A DNA stretch of 64,000 nucleotides from Marthasterias glacialis (taxonomy: Eukaryota; Echinodermata; Asteroidea; Forcipulatida; Asteriidae). The position numbers and the translations under genes were made by a program. Numbering within the stretch: position 1 is the stretch's first letter; the number at the start of each line of letters is the position of its first letter. This document shows positions 24,180 to 36,900 of the stretch, piece after piece. Under the pieces are notes generated by a model. It saw only the letters and a list, made by a program, of their open reading frames with translations. It had not been told where the DNA came from and ran no database searches. The stretch is taken from the NCBI GenBank assembly GCA_911728455.2, contig OU452226.1:11321498-11385497 (forward strand). The letters run 5' to 3'.

Positions 24180-25320
24180 GCTTTTACATGCAGTTAAAAC
24201 CCTTCAATCAGAAGCTTGGATGACGGAGTTTGCCTTGTAAATCTGTCCCAAATTATCGATATGCATATTCTATAATGGTGATAACAAAGTTAAACATTTA
24301 TATCAACACTGTCCGGTTTATGAGTTACATAACCTGCACTGCCCTTGGGTTTTGGGTATAACCTGTTGAATAACGCACCACGTGATTTTTTTGAAATGTA
24401 GCATCCGTTTATGGGAAAAACAGCTGCACTTTTGCATTCTAAAACACAAAACCAAGGTGATTAACCAAAACTCCCCCAAAAATTCTGTAGTTGAGATAAA
24501 AAAAATACATACACAATTACAATCTTATTTGGTTTGAACACATGGTCACGTGGCCCTACCATTATTTTCTTGTCGATAAAATACCAAGCCCGGCTACACA
24601 AGTTAGGGTTAAAATTAAAAGCCACTTGCCAAAGCCATAGAGCAAAGAACACTTCCTTCCTCTATGCTATAGCTAGGTCTGGCTATGCCTACACTCGTAC
24701 GGCTAGATCTGCCCATGTTTTATCATTACCATCTAAGCCTATAGACTCAGCCATAGTTAAGGTAATCATTTTAGACATGGTCCCTGTTTCTTTCTGAGAT
24801 TGTGGCCGTTTTCGAAACCATGGTTTGTGCTTGGGCTCCGGCTTGGGCTCCGTCCGCCTGTTTGAAGCCTCGTAAGGACAGCGCACGTTTTCAAAATAAC
24901 AGACGATGTCCAAGCCCAAGCCCAAACCCAAACCGTGTTTTCGTAAACGGTCCTAAATATAACTAGGAGACATAACTGTACTCCTCGTCCTGTTTCCTGA
25001 CGAATGGGGTTGAATTTGACTCCGCAAACTGGTCCACAAGAACCACAGCGTCGTCCAAGCCCCTTTGGAAAGTTTGCGCAACCTTTCCTTGCCGGGAAAT
25101 AGCACCATGAATTTCCAAACCCGGGACCACACTTAAGAATGACGGCACATTCTTAATAACAAATGGCATTTTGAATATCTTAAATTCCCAAACCAGAAAC
25201 AACAATGGAACACGAAAACATGCTGCATTGTGCAGAGCGAAGCAAAACACAAGATTGTTTCAACATTCAATCAATCCGACGTTGTTCTGCAGACCATTCG
25301 TAAGGCCTTATGGTGTGGAT
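24180..25320. other. Intergenic between divergent cyclase-like and protease genes
   Basis: Shared upstream region of two divergently transcribed genes. At about 24820-24940 there are GGGCTCC/CCCAAGCCCAAG repeats. A 68-codon minus-strand open frame (24963-25169) has coding-like composition but no recognised family. Confidence 0.5.
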
Positions 25321-28300
25321 ATGGCCGTCTTACTGACACCTTCAACCTTGCTACATCAAGTACCTTTAATGGTGATTTTAGTTGCAGCTTTTGGGATAAA
25401 CCTCAAAGCTTCTCCTATATCAAATGGAAAAGGTTCGTAAAATGATTTAATTTGGGGGCTGGGAACAAAATGGAGCTCAGTTGCATTGACCCAGCGAAGC
25501 TGAAACATGTCCGTTTTGAGGGCGCTATCATTGAAGGTACAGGCAAAGAATTAACTGTTGCCACTTGAGCTAAATTGAATGAGTTGATATTCTGTTGGGA
25601 CTGTAATTTCATTCCAATCTTGAGCTTTCAAACAGCATCCTTAGGTCAGACAACCCTTAACATCAAAAAAGTAGTTTATTTATACAAATATCAGGAGTTC
25701 TAATTAGATTATCTACGGTCGGAGTTGCCTTGCAATTCTAACATCGGCCATAATGTAGTACAGTCGGTAGTTCCCATATATAGAGGAGGCAGTTTTGAAC
25801 ATGTACACATATCATTACCAGTCTTTAACTTGGGGGTACCATTAACAAAACTGTTAATCAATTATAAAAGATGAAAAAAACACATTTATAGCCGCAATGG
25901 AGGAAATCGGTTGTTATAACTTATCAGTGATTGATCAGACCCTCTTTCTAATAGCATTTTCCCCCGTTTTACCCAGATAAATCCCCACGCTGTGGTCTGA
26001 ACGGTTTCACCTGTGGCGATGGTTCGTGTATTCAAGCTAGCATGCAGTGCGATTGGTACTACGATTGTGACGACCGGAGCGACGAACATCTTGATTGCAA
26101 ATACACAGGTGTTAAACATTTTACATTTCGCAAGTATAACCACAAGCTTGAGAGTATTGTGCAGATGCCCTGTGCTGTCAGGCCCAATTTCTTGGCTCTG
26201 CTAGCCACAGAATTATATGTGCTTACAATGCCCTGCAAAGCACGTGACTTTATGGGCCATAAGCATCTAATTATGTGGTAAGCAGGATTAGTAAGCTCTA
26301 CTTACTGAGCAGTGCCATGAAATTGATGTTGTGGTATCAAAATTGCAACAAAGCGAAATCTCAAGCAAAATGGCTAGAATTGTTGTGCGAGAACACGAAG
26401 CACTCTGCCGGCAAAAACTGGTGCGTCCCCACAAACCGGCACTGCGCCGACATCGGGCACGGCACCTACACGTAATGTTCCGGCCTCATGAACATGGCGA
26501 TGATACACGGTCTCTTTCAGGGAAAGTGTCGACCGTGTAGGAAGAAAAATCATCATTACACTAGCATGGACAATCACACAACAAGATACAAGTTTTGTCC
26601 ATCTCACAACTTATGAATTTGTTTGCAGAAAGAACTACACTTTGGTAGCCCATTTGGCAGTAAAATTAGCCGACCCTTTTTGTTCACGAAGATTGGACCC
26701 AAGTACCAGCTCCGAAACTTCACATCCTTTTCTTCAGTGTTATGACATACAATTATTATCTCAGTTCTTTTAAAAGAAACGTGTAGAAAAAACGGTTTAT
26801 AAGATATTGTTTTTGTTTTAATGATAACACTGGGAAGGATTTACTTGTGAGGATGGAAAGGAAATCATTGCCGAGGCGTGGTTGTGCGACGGCCAAGCAG
26901 ACTGCCAGGATAACTCGGATGAAAAACCGGAAAACTGCAGTAAGTAAAGTTTAAAGTGATTGCATAAAAACAATTTTAAAAAATGTAGCAAACATGGATG
27001 GAGCATCTTTGTTTTCGTTAGCTTCGAAAAGTATGCTTACTCTATTTGGGCTCGAAACATTTGAACACATCTTGTTAGAATTTAAGCTTGCCCTGTTATA
27101 ATCTAATTGTCCATGTTCTGTTTCCTTTTCTTCACCCTTTTCATCTGAGCAGTCCAACCAAAGTGCGAATCAAGCAAGTGTGACAACGGCACCGTGTGCT
27201 TGAGAGACTCCCAAGTATGTGACGGAGTGTTAGATTGTCACGACAAGACAGATGAGGAACCTGAACATTGCAAAGGCATGAGGAGATGTAAGTAAACTTT
27301 CATAACACACCAACAGATCTTTTAAAGACACCTTGTTTCAATGTAACACATTAGCAAAACAAACTACAAAATAAAACCCCAAAACAAGCAAACAAACACC
27401 CCAACACTGCAAACCAACTAGACTTGCAAATCAAGGATAAAAACAAGTTAATAAAAAACATTGTGGTCAAGGTTTCTATCAGTAGGCCTGGTGTTTAAAA
27501 TGTTGGACTTCAAAAGACATAAAATTAATAATTTCTAAATGATTTGTTAGTCAAGCCACTATGAAAATTCAATTTTTTCTGTAACAACTTTGTTTCCAAA
27601 CACTAAAATTGCACAAAAAGTAAATAAACAAATTAGTGCAAATGAAATTGGCTTTAAATATTTGCCATTGCTTTTGTTGATATTTTATACCATAAATAAA
27701 CTAGAATTGTTTAAGACGCGCTCATGCTATGGTAACTTAAAAACAATTTTTTTACCCTGTACTCTGTACTTTGTTAACATGTTTTTAATGTTTATGGTAA
27801 CAGCTTGTTTCAAGTGTGATTTTGGTGAGAGGTGTATCAAGATGTCATGGAAGTGTGATAACATCGCTGACTGCGACGATTTGTCTGATGAAATGCCAGA
27901 CGCCTGTGGCAACGACAGTAAGTCTCATGGAATTGTTTTCCCAATATAGTATCCCAGTTGGGCTATACTCTTGCCCCTATTGAATGGTTGTTAACTGAAA
28001 ACTAGAGTAGTTTTTCAACTCCTTTACAGTTGCAGAGCTCCAAATCACTCTTTGACAAATTCAGTCAAAAATTCAGTAATGTTGATAAAGGTTTGACCTT
28101 GATTACAATTTTTGGGGGGTCACAGATTTCTATTTCTGTTTCTGGTTTCTGTTTCCTATTCTTTATATTATTTTACCCTACTGCAGTTAATGAGCGTTGC
28201 TGGACGGGTGGATTTCTATGCGGCCATGGCTACTTTTGTGTGGCACAGGATTGGCGATGTGATGACGACGAAGATTGTGGAGATGGCTCCGACGAGGTTA

Positions 28301-31056
28301 AATGCAGTAAGGAATATGTGTTGGTGGGTGGGGGGGGGGGGGGGGGGGGTAGGGTGTGGATGGAGGAGTAGATAGGAATGGGGATTGGGCCCTTTACATG
28401 CTTTTTTTGGTTATATCTTGTGCCTGTGTCTGATTTAGGATCTGGGGTGGTTTAGACATGGAGTTACAAGAAAGGAACAACATCCATCCAATATTTTCAG
28501 ATCAACCACATTACATCTTCTTTTTGTTCTATCGACTTTCTTCCTAACGCAAAACACTACTATTATCATTTTCAACTCTTAGATGTCAAATCTTCATGGG
28601 CACCTGTGTATGGCTGGGGTACATGGTCTGAGTGGTCTGAGTGTAGCACAGACTGTGGACCTGGTGAGAGGACCCGCTATAGATCGTGCCATCAACTGAG
28701 TTCCACATGTGCTGGAAAAGAAATTGCAACCGAGGAATGTCAACTGAAAGAATGCGTTCCAGAAAAGGGTAAGGAAGGTCTCAGCTTGTTAATCTTTATC
28801 ATAACTCAGGTTTGAGGTAACACCAAGGCCCAATTTCATAGCTCAGCTCAAGCAGACAAAAAAATTACATAACAGTTTGTAAATTAGCATGATACCAGTC
28901 ACAGATGGTACATGTGATGTGGTGTTTTAGCTGGTAACCTTATTCCGGTAAGCATAATTGTTTTGTGCTTTGCTACTTTTTGTGCTTAAGCAGATCTTTG
29001 AAATTGAGACCAGGTAATAAAACCTCTGATAAGCTCTGGTGGTTCTGAAAAAAAAATGACAAGAAAAAAACCCCAAAAGGATGAAGTTGTTACACCACCG
29101 GTTCTTTTCAAACCTGGGCCCAATTTCATAGAGCTGCTTAAGCAGAAAATTGTTATTTGGGCTAACAGCCCTTAGTCCTTCTGAATCCTACATTTTGGCA
29201 AAAAGTGTAAGGAAAGATTTGGAGGCTCTGCCCAAATCCTCCGTTATCTCTTCAACTGTGAATAAAGTGACTCCAGAGCCAATTCTTCATCTGAAATAGA
29301 AAGCATGATTTTAATTATTCTCCACCCTCCTTCCCCCTCCCACCCATAAATATGTTAGTAATGGGCTGCGGAACAAGAAATCCCCAACAGAACAATTTTG
29401 TGAGGCGTGTTGTTGGTGGCGAGGAGGCAGAGCATGGTAATTGGCCCTGGCAAGCACAGCTTATTTTCAAGTACTCAAACGGACGCTACGGCGCTGTGTG
29501 TGGAGGTACGTTGGTGCATGACAACATTGTACTGACGGCTGCTCACTGCTTCATGGGCGAAATGTAAGTCTCTGCATTACCCTTCGTCTGTATTTTGTTG
29601 TACTCAGGGTTGAAACCGAGACATTCCAATTTGGTAGGAAAGCAGAGGGTGTTCGAAGGTTACAAAAGACGGGTTGCAATAGACGCCCTCTTTGGATGAC
29701 AGTTTTGTATTTGGGCCTGTACAGTATAAGAAGTTTGCAAAAGCCAATCCTAAACCATTATTGCAAAGCCATCAAAAGAGGTAAAAGGACTTCATGATTC
29801 ATATTACTGGATATGAATCTTTTAAAATGTGGCACAAAAAAATCTGCCAACCATGCAAACTCATCTCCAAATCTCAAAAAAACCAGGGACAAGAAAAGAC
29901 AGTGGGAAGTCCATCTCGGCAAACACACCGTCAGTCTTAGTCTGGTTGATTATGAGAAGAGTGCCAAAGTTAAGAGGCTCATCAAGCACTCCAAGTTCAA
30001 TCCCAAGACGATGCGCAACGATGCTGCCATCTTGGTACTGGACAAGTCCATCTCGCTGGACGGTCAGCATATCAACACGGCTTGCCTCGATGAAGAATTG
30101 GATGCAACCGTTGAGACACACTGCTTTGTGACTGGATGGGGACTCACGGAAAGTATGTTTGGTTAAGAATTCAAGGGTTTTTAAATCAACTATTTAAAAA
30201 ATTCCTGAAAGACTACGGATTAAAAACAGATGATTTGTTTTCACTTTCAGCTTTCAATGGCACTATTTGAAAAAGAAAAGAAAATAAAATCAGCTGATTG
30301 GCTGAAAAGTTGCATGCCTGTAAAGAAATGCATGCATGCTCAAAACTATGTAAAGAGAAATTTACCTGGTATGTCTGTAACCACATATTCAAAAATTTCC
30401 AATTGTTTTTACTAGATTCAGTATTGTTTGTTTTGAGAATTTACTTGTTTTTCTTTCTCCAATAACCTTTGGTCTGTTTAACAGTGGGAGGAAAACAAGC
30501 GTACAAACTCCAACAGGCCCAAGTACCACTTATACAACAGAGGATATGCAAAAATCTGTATTTACAAATGGTCACAGACGGCATGTTTTGTGCTGGTTAC
30601 CTAGCTGGAGGGATCGATTCCTGTCAGGTATGATTGGATTTCAGAGATACCGTGTAATACATCACACAAGCGTGAGTGGAATACATAAAAAGTATAGCAC
30701 TTCTGCATCCAACATACAATGAGGTCGAAGGCCGAGTTGGATATGGGATACAGATGCACTACATTTTTTTGTATTCCATGAGCATGCATGTGATACAATT
30801 TTGTTTATTCCAGCATGGGACATAAACGCACAATCAATGAAGTTTAATGAAAAAAACCCTGATATTGTTGTGTCTTTTTCAGGGTGATTCTGGTGGGCCA
30901 CTGGTATGCGAGCTGGCAGATGGTCGATGGCATGTTGTGGGCATCACGAGCTGGGGCAGAGGGTGCGCACTACCCCAAAAACCGGGAGTGTACACCAAAG
31001 TAGCATACTACAAAGACTGGATTGAGAATCTCATAGAAGAGCATGGCAGTCAGTAG
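25321..31056 (+). CDS. Secreted trypsin-like protease, 5 LDLa + TSP1 + trypsin domain, 562 aa
   Basis: Exons: 25321-25432, 25977-26108, 26838-26939, 27153-27287, 27804-27917, 28187-28306, 28583-28768, 29359-29563, 29887-30152, 30485-30627, 30883-31056; all joins are in phase. Residues 1-30 are a signal peptide. Five LDLa modules follow (about 43-238), each on its own phase 1-1 exon, with Ca-binding DCxDxSDE motifs. A TSP1 module with WGTWSEW at 250-256 (possible C-mannosylation) comes next. The S1 domain has an activation site R317|VVGG, His363 (TAAHC), Asp414 (NDAAIL) and Ser508 (GDSGGP). Asp502 predicts cleavage after Lys/Arg. Cys304 may tether the propeptide. Architecture recalls corin/enteropeptidase-type mosaic proteases but has no transmembrane segment. 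LDLa 2 lacks Cys1 and Cys3. A possible AATAAA is at 31736. The first exon rests on the signal peptide and matching phase, so it is the least certain. Substrate unknown. Confidence 0.9.
26390..26545. other. GC-rich patch of unknown origin in protease intron
   Basis: Clearly richer in G+C than the flanking intron. It has a short Cys-containing plus-strand frame ([19 protein letters not shown], then stop) and a long minus-strand frame without recognised domain. No clean splice sites join it to the protease. Possibly a fragment of another gene. Confidence 0.3.
28330..28349. repeat. Run of 20 G
   Basis: Mononucleotide run just after the fifth LDLa exon, within the intron. Confidence 0.9.
28827..29011. 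repeat. GGGCCCAATTTC-type MITE
   Basis: Ends GGCCCAATTTCATAGCTC and …CAGATCTTTGAAATTGAGACC are inverted relatives, with the internal ACCAGTCACAGATGGTACAT block. A further end fragment (GGGCCCAATTTCATAGAGC) lies at about 29114-29150. Confidence 0.75.
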
Positions 31057-33470
31057 ATCCTTAAAAACTATCAGTCCCAAAATCCTCCAAAAATCCATTA
31101 GGGGAGTTCTCTGACTTTGTAGGGTGTGGTACTACAGGTCTAAACGACAACTGCATATCATTGGAACTGATGAACCAATCTTATCCATTCCCAAACATCT
31201 AGGTTTTGAGTTAATACCACAGAGTGGATTTTTGAAGGAGGTGGGGCTATAGGGGAGGTCTCTACCCAAAGACATTAATAACAATTCATTGAAATGGGTT
31301 AAACATTTTGCAAATCGGCTTGTGTACAAATTATTGATATACTCTATACTCATTACTGTTGACATTTTCAGCAAGTTTTATGACCTAACGTGTAGTTTTG
31401 TAATTACACTAATTAGCATGACCGACATATCACTCGATTTGCCATTTTGTTTTGCCACGAAGCAACGTATCACGATACGCCACTTTATCCATTGAAATAC
31501 ATAGCGCTGGCATGGTGCCAAACATGCCAAGTACGACTTGGGTGTTCTCACGAAGTGACCTATCTGTTGACCTATTTAACATTTTCACAAAGCAACAAAT
31601 CTCAACAAGCATTGGTTTGTACGCAGTGCTTTAAGTGCACGTATCGTTTTTTTTTTTTTCACAAAGTGTGTGTTTAGAAATTAATAACTCATCAAATCAG
31701 TTGCATAATTGAAAACACTTTGACGGTGCTGTATGAATAAAGAAGTCGGATTTATTTTGGTATTTAAAAAATAATAAAACAGTGAGCAATCTGTGAAACA
31801 GCAGTTTGAAAAATAGTTCTTGAACTTCGACTGTGATTTTCTCCAAACACTGAACTTTGGCTGTGGAGTACCATACATCGGTTCATGGTGCGACTGACGA
31901 GTTACATGTATAAAGACAGTTATGAATTTGTTTTTTGCTCATCCATCTCTGAAAGAAGAGGCTTCATCTCCAGCCACTTTCCAGGACGCAGAATATCAAG
32001 TTGGACCTTTTTCACATTGTGATTCAGTAAAAATTCATTTTACTTTTACAATTTGTGTCAGGTTTGGACTGGACTTTGTTTATAGAGGTAAAGATTTTAC
32101 TTCCAGGCAATTACTGCGAATACCTTCACAAATAAAAATAAAATAAAAAATGTGTATGTATATCATGTTCAAAATTGAAAACGAAGTTTAAACAACTAGA
32201 TTGTTTATTGTTTCTGCCATGTTGTATCCATTAAAAATCATAAATAGTCTAGCAATCACTCCTTAGTAAAATGAAAGATCACGAAAAACAAATAATTCCT
32301 TAGAGAAATCTGTACCATATTGTATGTTGAAAAGATTACAATTACCTCTCTTGAAGTACAGTGAACAACTTCCTTCTTATTGCATACCCTTTTGAATCTT
32401 TTAGAAAAACAAAGTAAAAACTCTTTCTTTTACAGCAGTTTTCAAAACTATGCATAAATATCTCTGAAAATATCAAAATCTTGAAGATTCCATATCATAA
32501 ATTACATCTGACACAAATTTTGAAGCAAGTTTTACACAAGCATAAATTAGGTAAATTTCCATACGCTATCTATCACACGGCTTATCGTTATTCACATCAC
32601 ACAAACATTCTCATTAAAATGCTTAATTTCATGAGATATAAAACTACCCATATTTTCACTGGTGGGCGGTTCATGGGTAAGAACGTGTTAAGGGCTGGAC
32701 ATCTTCTGCTGAATGAAGTAATATTTTGTGAAAAAACACCTTAGTTCGAATATGTACCCAAGCCAAAACAATAATTTGAATTACAAACAAATAAGAAAAA
32801 AATGCAGAAAATTTACCACTGTGTAACAGTCCTGAACTTGAATTTCATTGAAGCCACAAATAGAAATTGCCTTTATTCAGGGATGAGATTTGCTGAATGT
32901 GAAAATTCCTGGAAATGGCTTGCTGGTCTGGGTTCCTCCTTATTCTAGACCTCAGGAAGGTTCACAGACACTGTGCATCACCAGAAATACAAAGCGATCT
33001 TCTTCTCTCTTTGATGACTGCTTTACTTCTTTCAAGAAAATCTGAAGGCTCCATGAGATTTTGAAAAAATCCTGAGAAATCATATGCCTGCTTTATTACT
33101 CCGATGTTGGCCTTAGTAACACTCAATTGTTCCCACAGTCTTGTTTTTATAGTGGCCTCTACAAAAATGAAACTCAAGACCAGACACTGTCCAACAAGGA
33201 GTGTAAATTCAGTGGAAATTTGTCAGCAAACTCAAATATAAAGACATATGTAAAGAGCCCCATACAATAAGAGGGATAAGCTGCTTGTGAAACACAAAAT
33301 ACTATCAAATTTCAATCAACTTTATGATGTTATAATATAATGAAATCATTTTAAGGATCAATGTTTATCGTTTTCAAAGTAGGGAAAATGGTGACAGCTT
33401 TTCAAGTAAGAATTGAACACAATGCAAACCCTTTTACGGCAAATTAAAGTTGTTTAATACTTTGGGAATA
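31057..33470. other. Intergenic between convergent protease and MDH2 genes
   Basis: 3' flank of the protease (AATAAA at 31736-31741) and distal 3' flank of MDH2. No further gene, RNA or strong repeat recognised; AT-rich. Confidence 0.55.
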
Positions 33471-33741
33471 AGACCCGTTTCAAATGTCACGCACTTGCCG
33501 TGTCGAACTAAAATATTCTGATTTGTTTTCGATTTGACATGGTAGGAGTGCAGCATTTGACACCACTTTTGGAATTCAGCGCAGCAGAGGCTTAGCTCTA
33601 CCATGGCTCGACAGGCCGTGCTGTGCTATTGGCAAAGTTTGTCAGAAGCACAACGTTTGAAACCACTGCAGCGAAAATGCTATTGCCAAAATCAAATGAT
33701 TTGAATTTGACACAGCAAAAGTGCAGCGTTTGAAACGGGCC
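33471..33741. repeat. MITE with GGCCCGTTTCAAA-type ends
   Basis: The left end (GACCCGTTTCAAATGTCACGC) and right end (GTGCAGCGTTTGAAACGGGCC) are inverted copies. The inside is made of GCAGCGTTTGAAAC-like words. About 270 bp, non-coding. Confidence 0.75.
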
Positions 33742-33871
33742 TAAAAGTTGGGTTTATTTTGACATTATACATGTCTGGCAGTATTTATCTCATTTCACTC
33801 ATTTGTGTTTGTCATGTTCATTATTTGTTTAAGTACAGTAATACTTACTAACCGGATACACAAATCTGCAG

Positions 33872-33895
33872 AGCGCCCTCGTGTAAAGCGCCCTC
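33872..33895. repeat. Two adjacent AGCGCCCTC words
   Basis: Two copies 15 bases apart of a nine-base word that recurs at least eight times in the window (see findings). Confidence 0.7.
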
Positions 33896-33946
33896 AAGGA
33901 GTAGGTTGATTATTTAGTCAGAGATGAGGTATTGACTGATGCACTC

Positions 33947-36900
33947 TTAGTTGCCCTTTACAAAGTCTTCACCCTTGGCGATGTTGCCCTTCAGTTCGCC
34001 CATGGCGTCAGAGAGAAGTTTTGTTTCATAGTCTGACAACTTGCCAAAGCCCAGATTCTTCTCAAGACCATTTTTCTAAACAAAGACATAAACAAAAACC
34101 ATTTTCAACCATATTAAGTGATGCTTGAAGCTTTGCATGGTGTGGTGGATAACATATATTTTTAACAAGTAAACTAGTAAACTATAACTAGTAAACTTGT
34201 GGGTACAACCATGTATAAATCTCTTTTGGGAGGAGTGGTGACTCTAAAAAGAACTGGTGTGGTCTTGAACATTTAGAACGGTACACTCTGCTCGCCACTA
34301 TTTTACTGGTTATAGCTTTGTGTTATTCAACCATATTGTCCCAAATTCACAGACTAATTCTAACTCCTCAAAATTCAAATGCAGGTTTTATTTAATTTTG
34401 TTAGACTGCACTGGTTAACTAATTATGCTTTACATGGGATCGGGCATATCACCATTATCAGAGTCCAACAGTTTGGGTGTTTAGATGTTGGTGTTTGGTT
34501 TTGTTAGAGTAATAGTACATAACTCACTCAAGGAAGTTTGGGCTAACAAGTCTATCTGCTACAGTAGGTAAACATTCACCCCCAAAAAACACACACCACT
34601 TGGCATTTTACTTGAAAGCTCTATCGTATACAAGTATTGAGTGGCTCAGAGTGCAATGGGAGGCATATTATCGCAAGGTAAAATTTGGACTGTTTGAAAT
34701 GGAGTGGCCAAAATTTTACCGAGCGATAATATTCCTCTCATTTCACGAATTAAAGCCACTCAATATTTGTTTTATATAACTGACACACATACTTGTCATG
34801 TGATTAAATGAATTAACACAAAATCAAAATAGATACCCCACAAACAAGAATTGTTTTAAAAAACCTTCTAAACAACATGGACGATTTCCCGTACTCCACG
34901 TGCGCGTGATAACAAATTTATCTTCAACCAAACTTGACGCGTGCAGCTTAGAATAGCGCAATACGCGGAGGTACAACAGCGCAATACGCGGGGTGTGACA
35001 ATATTACAACCTTTTGCACAGGTGTTCCTTTGTTTTAGCAGCAGTGCTCTATTGCCCAAAAACATTTGGGAACAAGGATGATCCTAACTGTGGAATGGGA
35101 AATACTATTATTCCCCATGGGGAATAGGACTTTTTGATCGGCGGCGCGTATGGGAGGAATATTGAATGACACGTGATGTAAGTTTCACCAATCCAATGAC
35201 GAGGATCTGTATGTCAGTTATATAATACAATCTATTTTTGGTCAGTTTTGTTCTGTACTAGTTTTCCCGCCATTACCGGGATGCATTTTTATGCTCCTGA
35301 ATGGGTAGCCACAAGCTTTAGCTCGCATCACGCTGGCATTTTCTGCCATTAGTGGGACTTAAATACGCCCAGCGTTTACTTTTTATACAAACTATAGATG
35401 AGTTGCACATAATGTCAACAATGGGTAAAAATCAGCCATCTTTGATGACAATGACTGCACATTTTTTAGTGCTTGTGTTGAGCGTAAGTAGTGCACGCGG
35501 GACGTATGCGTTTCATAAACTCCTTTCATGATTGGTTGGTAAGCAACTCAAGCTGCAAAGAAATTTACAGAGCTTGACGTGGCAACAACCCAAAAAACGA
35601 AATTGTCACCAAAGATGGCGTCTATTGCAACCCATCTACAGGCATCTCCAACCTATGATGATAATAATAATAATATGGGAGGCTAATTATCTTCACTTGC
35701 AGCTGAAAAGCTGAATTGCAAAGAACACGGCTACAGCATGTTCCAGCTGCAGGCATGCGAGGGCACCTTTGGCAGGCAGCCACATCATCCCATTGTATGA
35801 CCACAGCGCACAGCCAGAGATTGAAAGTGTTTGATTTTTTCGCAGGGAGGAAAACCGGAGGGCTCGAAGACAAAACCTCGTGGTACAAGAGAGAAGCAAC
35901 ACATAGGTCGGAGATGTCTATAATGCGTATAAATAAATGAACGCTTGGCGTATTTGAGTCTCACTAATGGCAGAAAACACTGATACAGGACATCCACAAT
36001 CAATTGGTCTACAGGCTCTGGGCATTGGTCTCTAAATTGTCTACTTTATTAACTCACAATATTGAAACTATTTACTTCAAACTTCATCTTCCAAAACTAA
36101 TTTCTATCAGATTTACAGTTCTATTACAGTTCGATCAGATTTACAAATACAGAAAGACAAATTGTTCTTACCCCCAGCAACACTGGATTGGCAAAGTAGG
36201 CAGCCTCTGTGATGTCAGACTTGACGTACGCGCACTCCACAACACCTTGTTTGCCGTTGAGAGCTTCCAAAACCTGTGATCAACCACAAAGGGAAATTAT
36301 TACAAACTGCAAACAGCTACATTTACTGGAAGTTTTTTTCATTTATTCATTCTGGCTGTGAAGCCAAGGATTCTCAGAAAAGCAAACTTAATCACTATAC
36401 TAGTCATGACTCTGCAAAGTCTTGTGTAAGGTTGAATCGTATTTCTGTTCTTGTTCCAATAATGAGAGAAACAACTCACCGAGGAAGCAAACCTGGCAGC
36501 AGCAAAAGCCATAGACAATGTTGCTGATCCCTGGGGAAGAGGAAGAGAGAAATATAATTATTGCAGATGAATAGCAGTTCTAGATCTGGACCGTTGCTTT
36601 AAGGAACAGATGCCCACTCACAATATAATTTTTGCTATTCTGTTGACAAAACTGGCTGAATATCTTTAACACTGAACCCACCCCAATTAACAAGACACCT
36701 GCTATAGAATGGCACGGGTTGTAGGTTCAAATCCCACCAAAATAGTGAGCCTGTGGATTTTTCCCCAAAGGTCTTGAGAAAGCACTATGTATACAGTGCT
36801 CGTCACACAGCGGTGTAGGGTTTAAAAGTATACATAATACTTTATCCTCAATTATTACATCTATTAAATTGTTGCGGTACCAGCTGCTAATAACGGGATT

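Noticed and set aside
25230..25445. Alternative frame over the protease signal exon resembling a MAM-like fragment ([11 protein letters not shown])
   Set aside because: It does not continue in phase into the LDLa exons, whereas the MAVLL signal-peptide frame ends at a donor in the correct phase 1.
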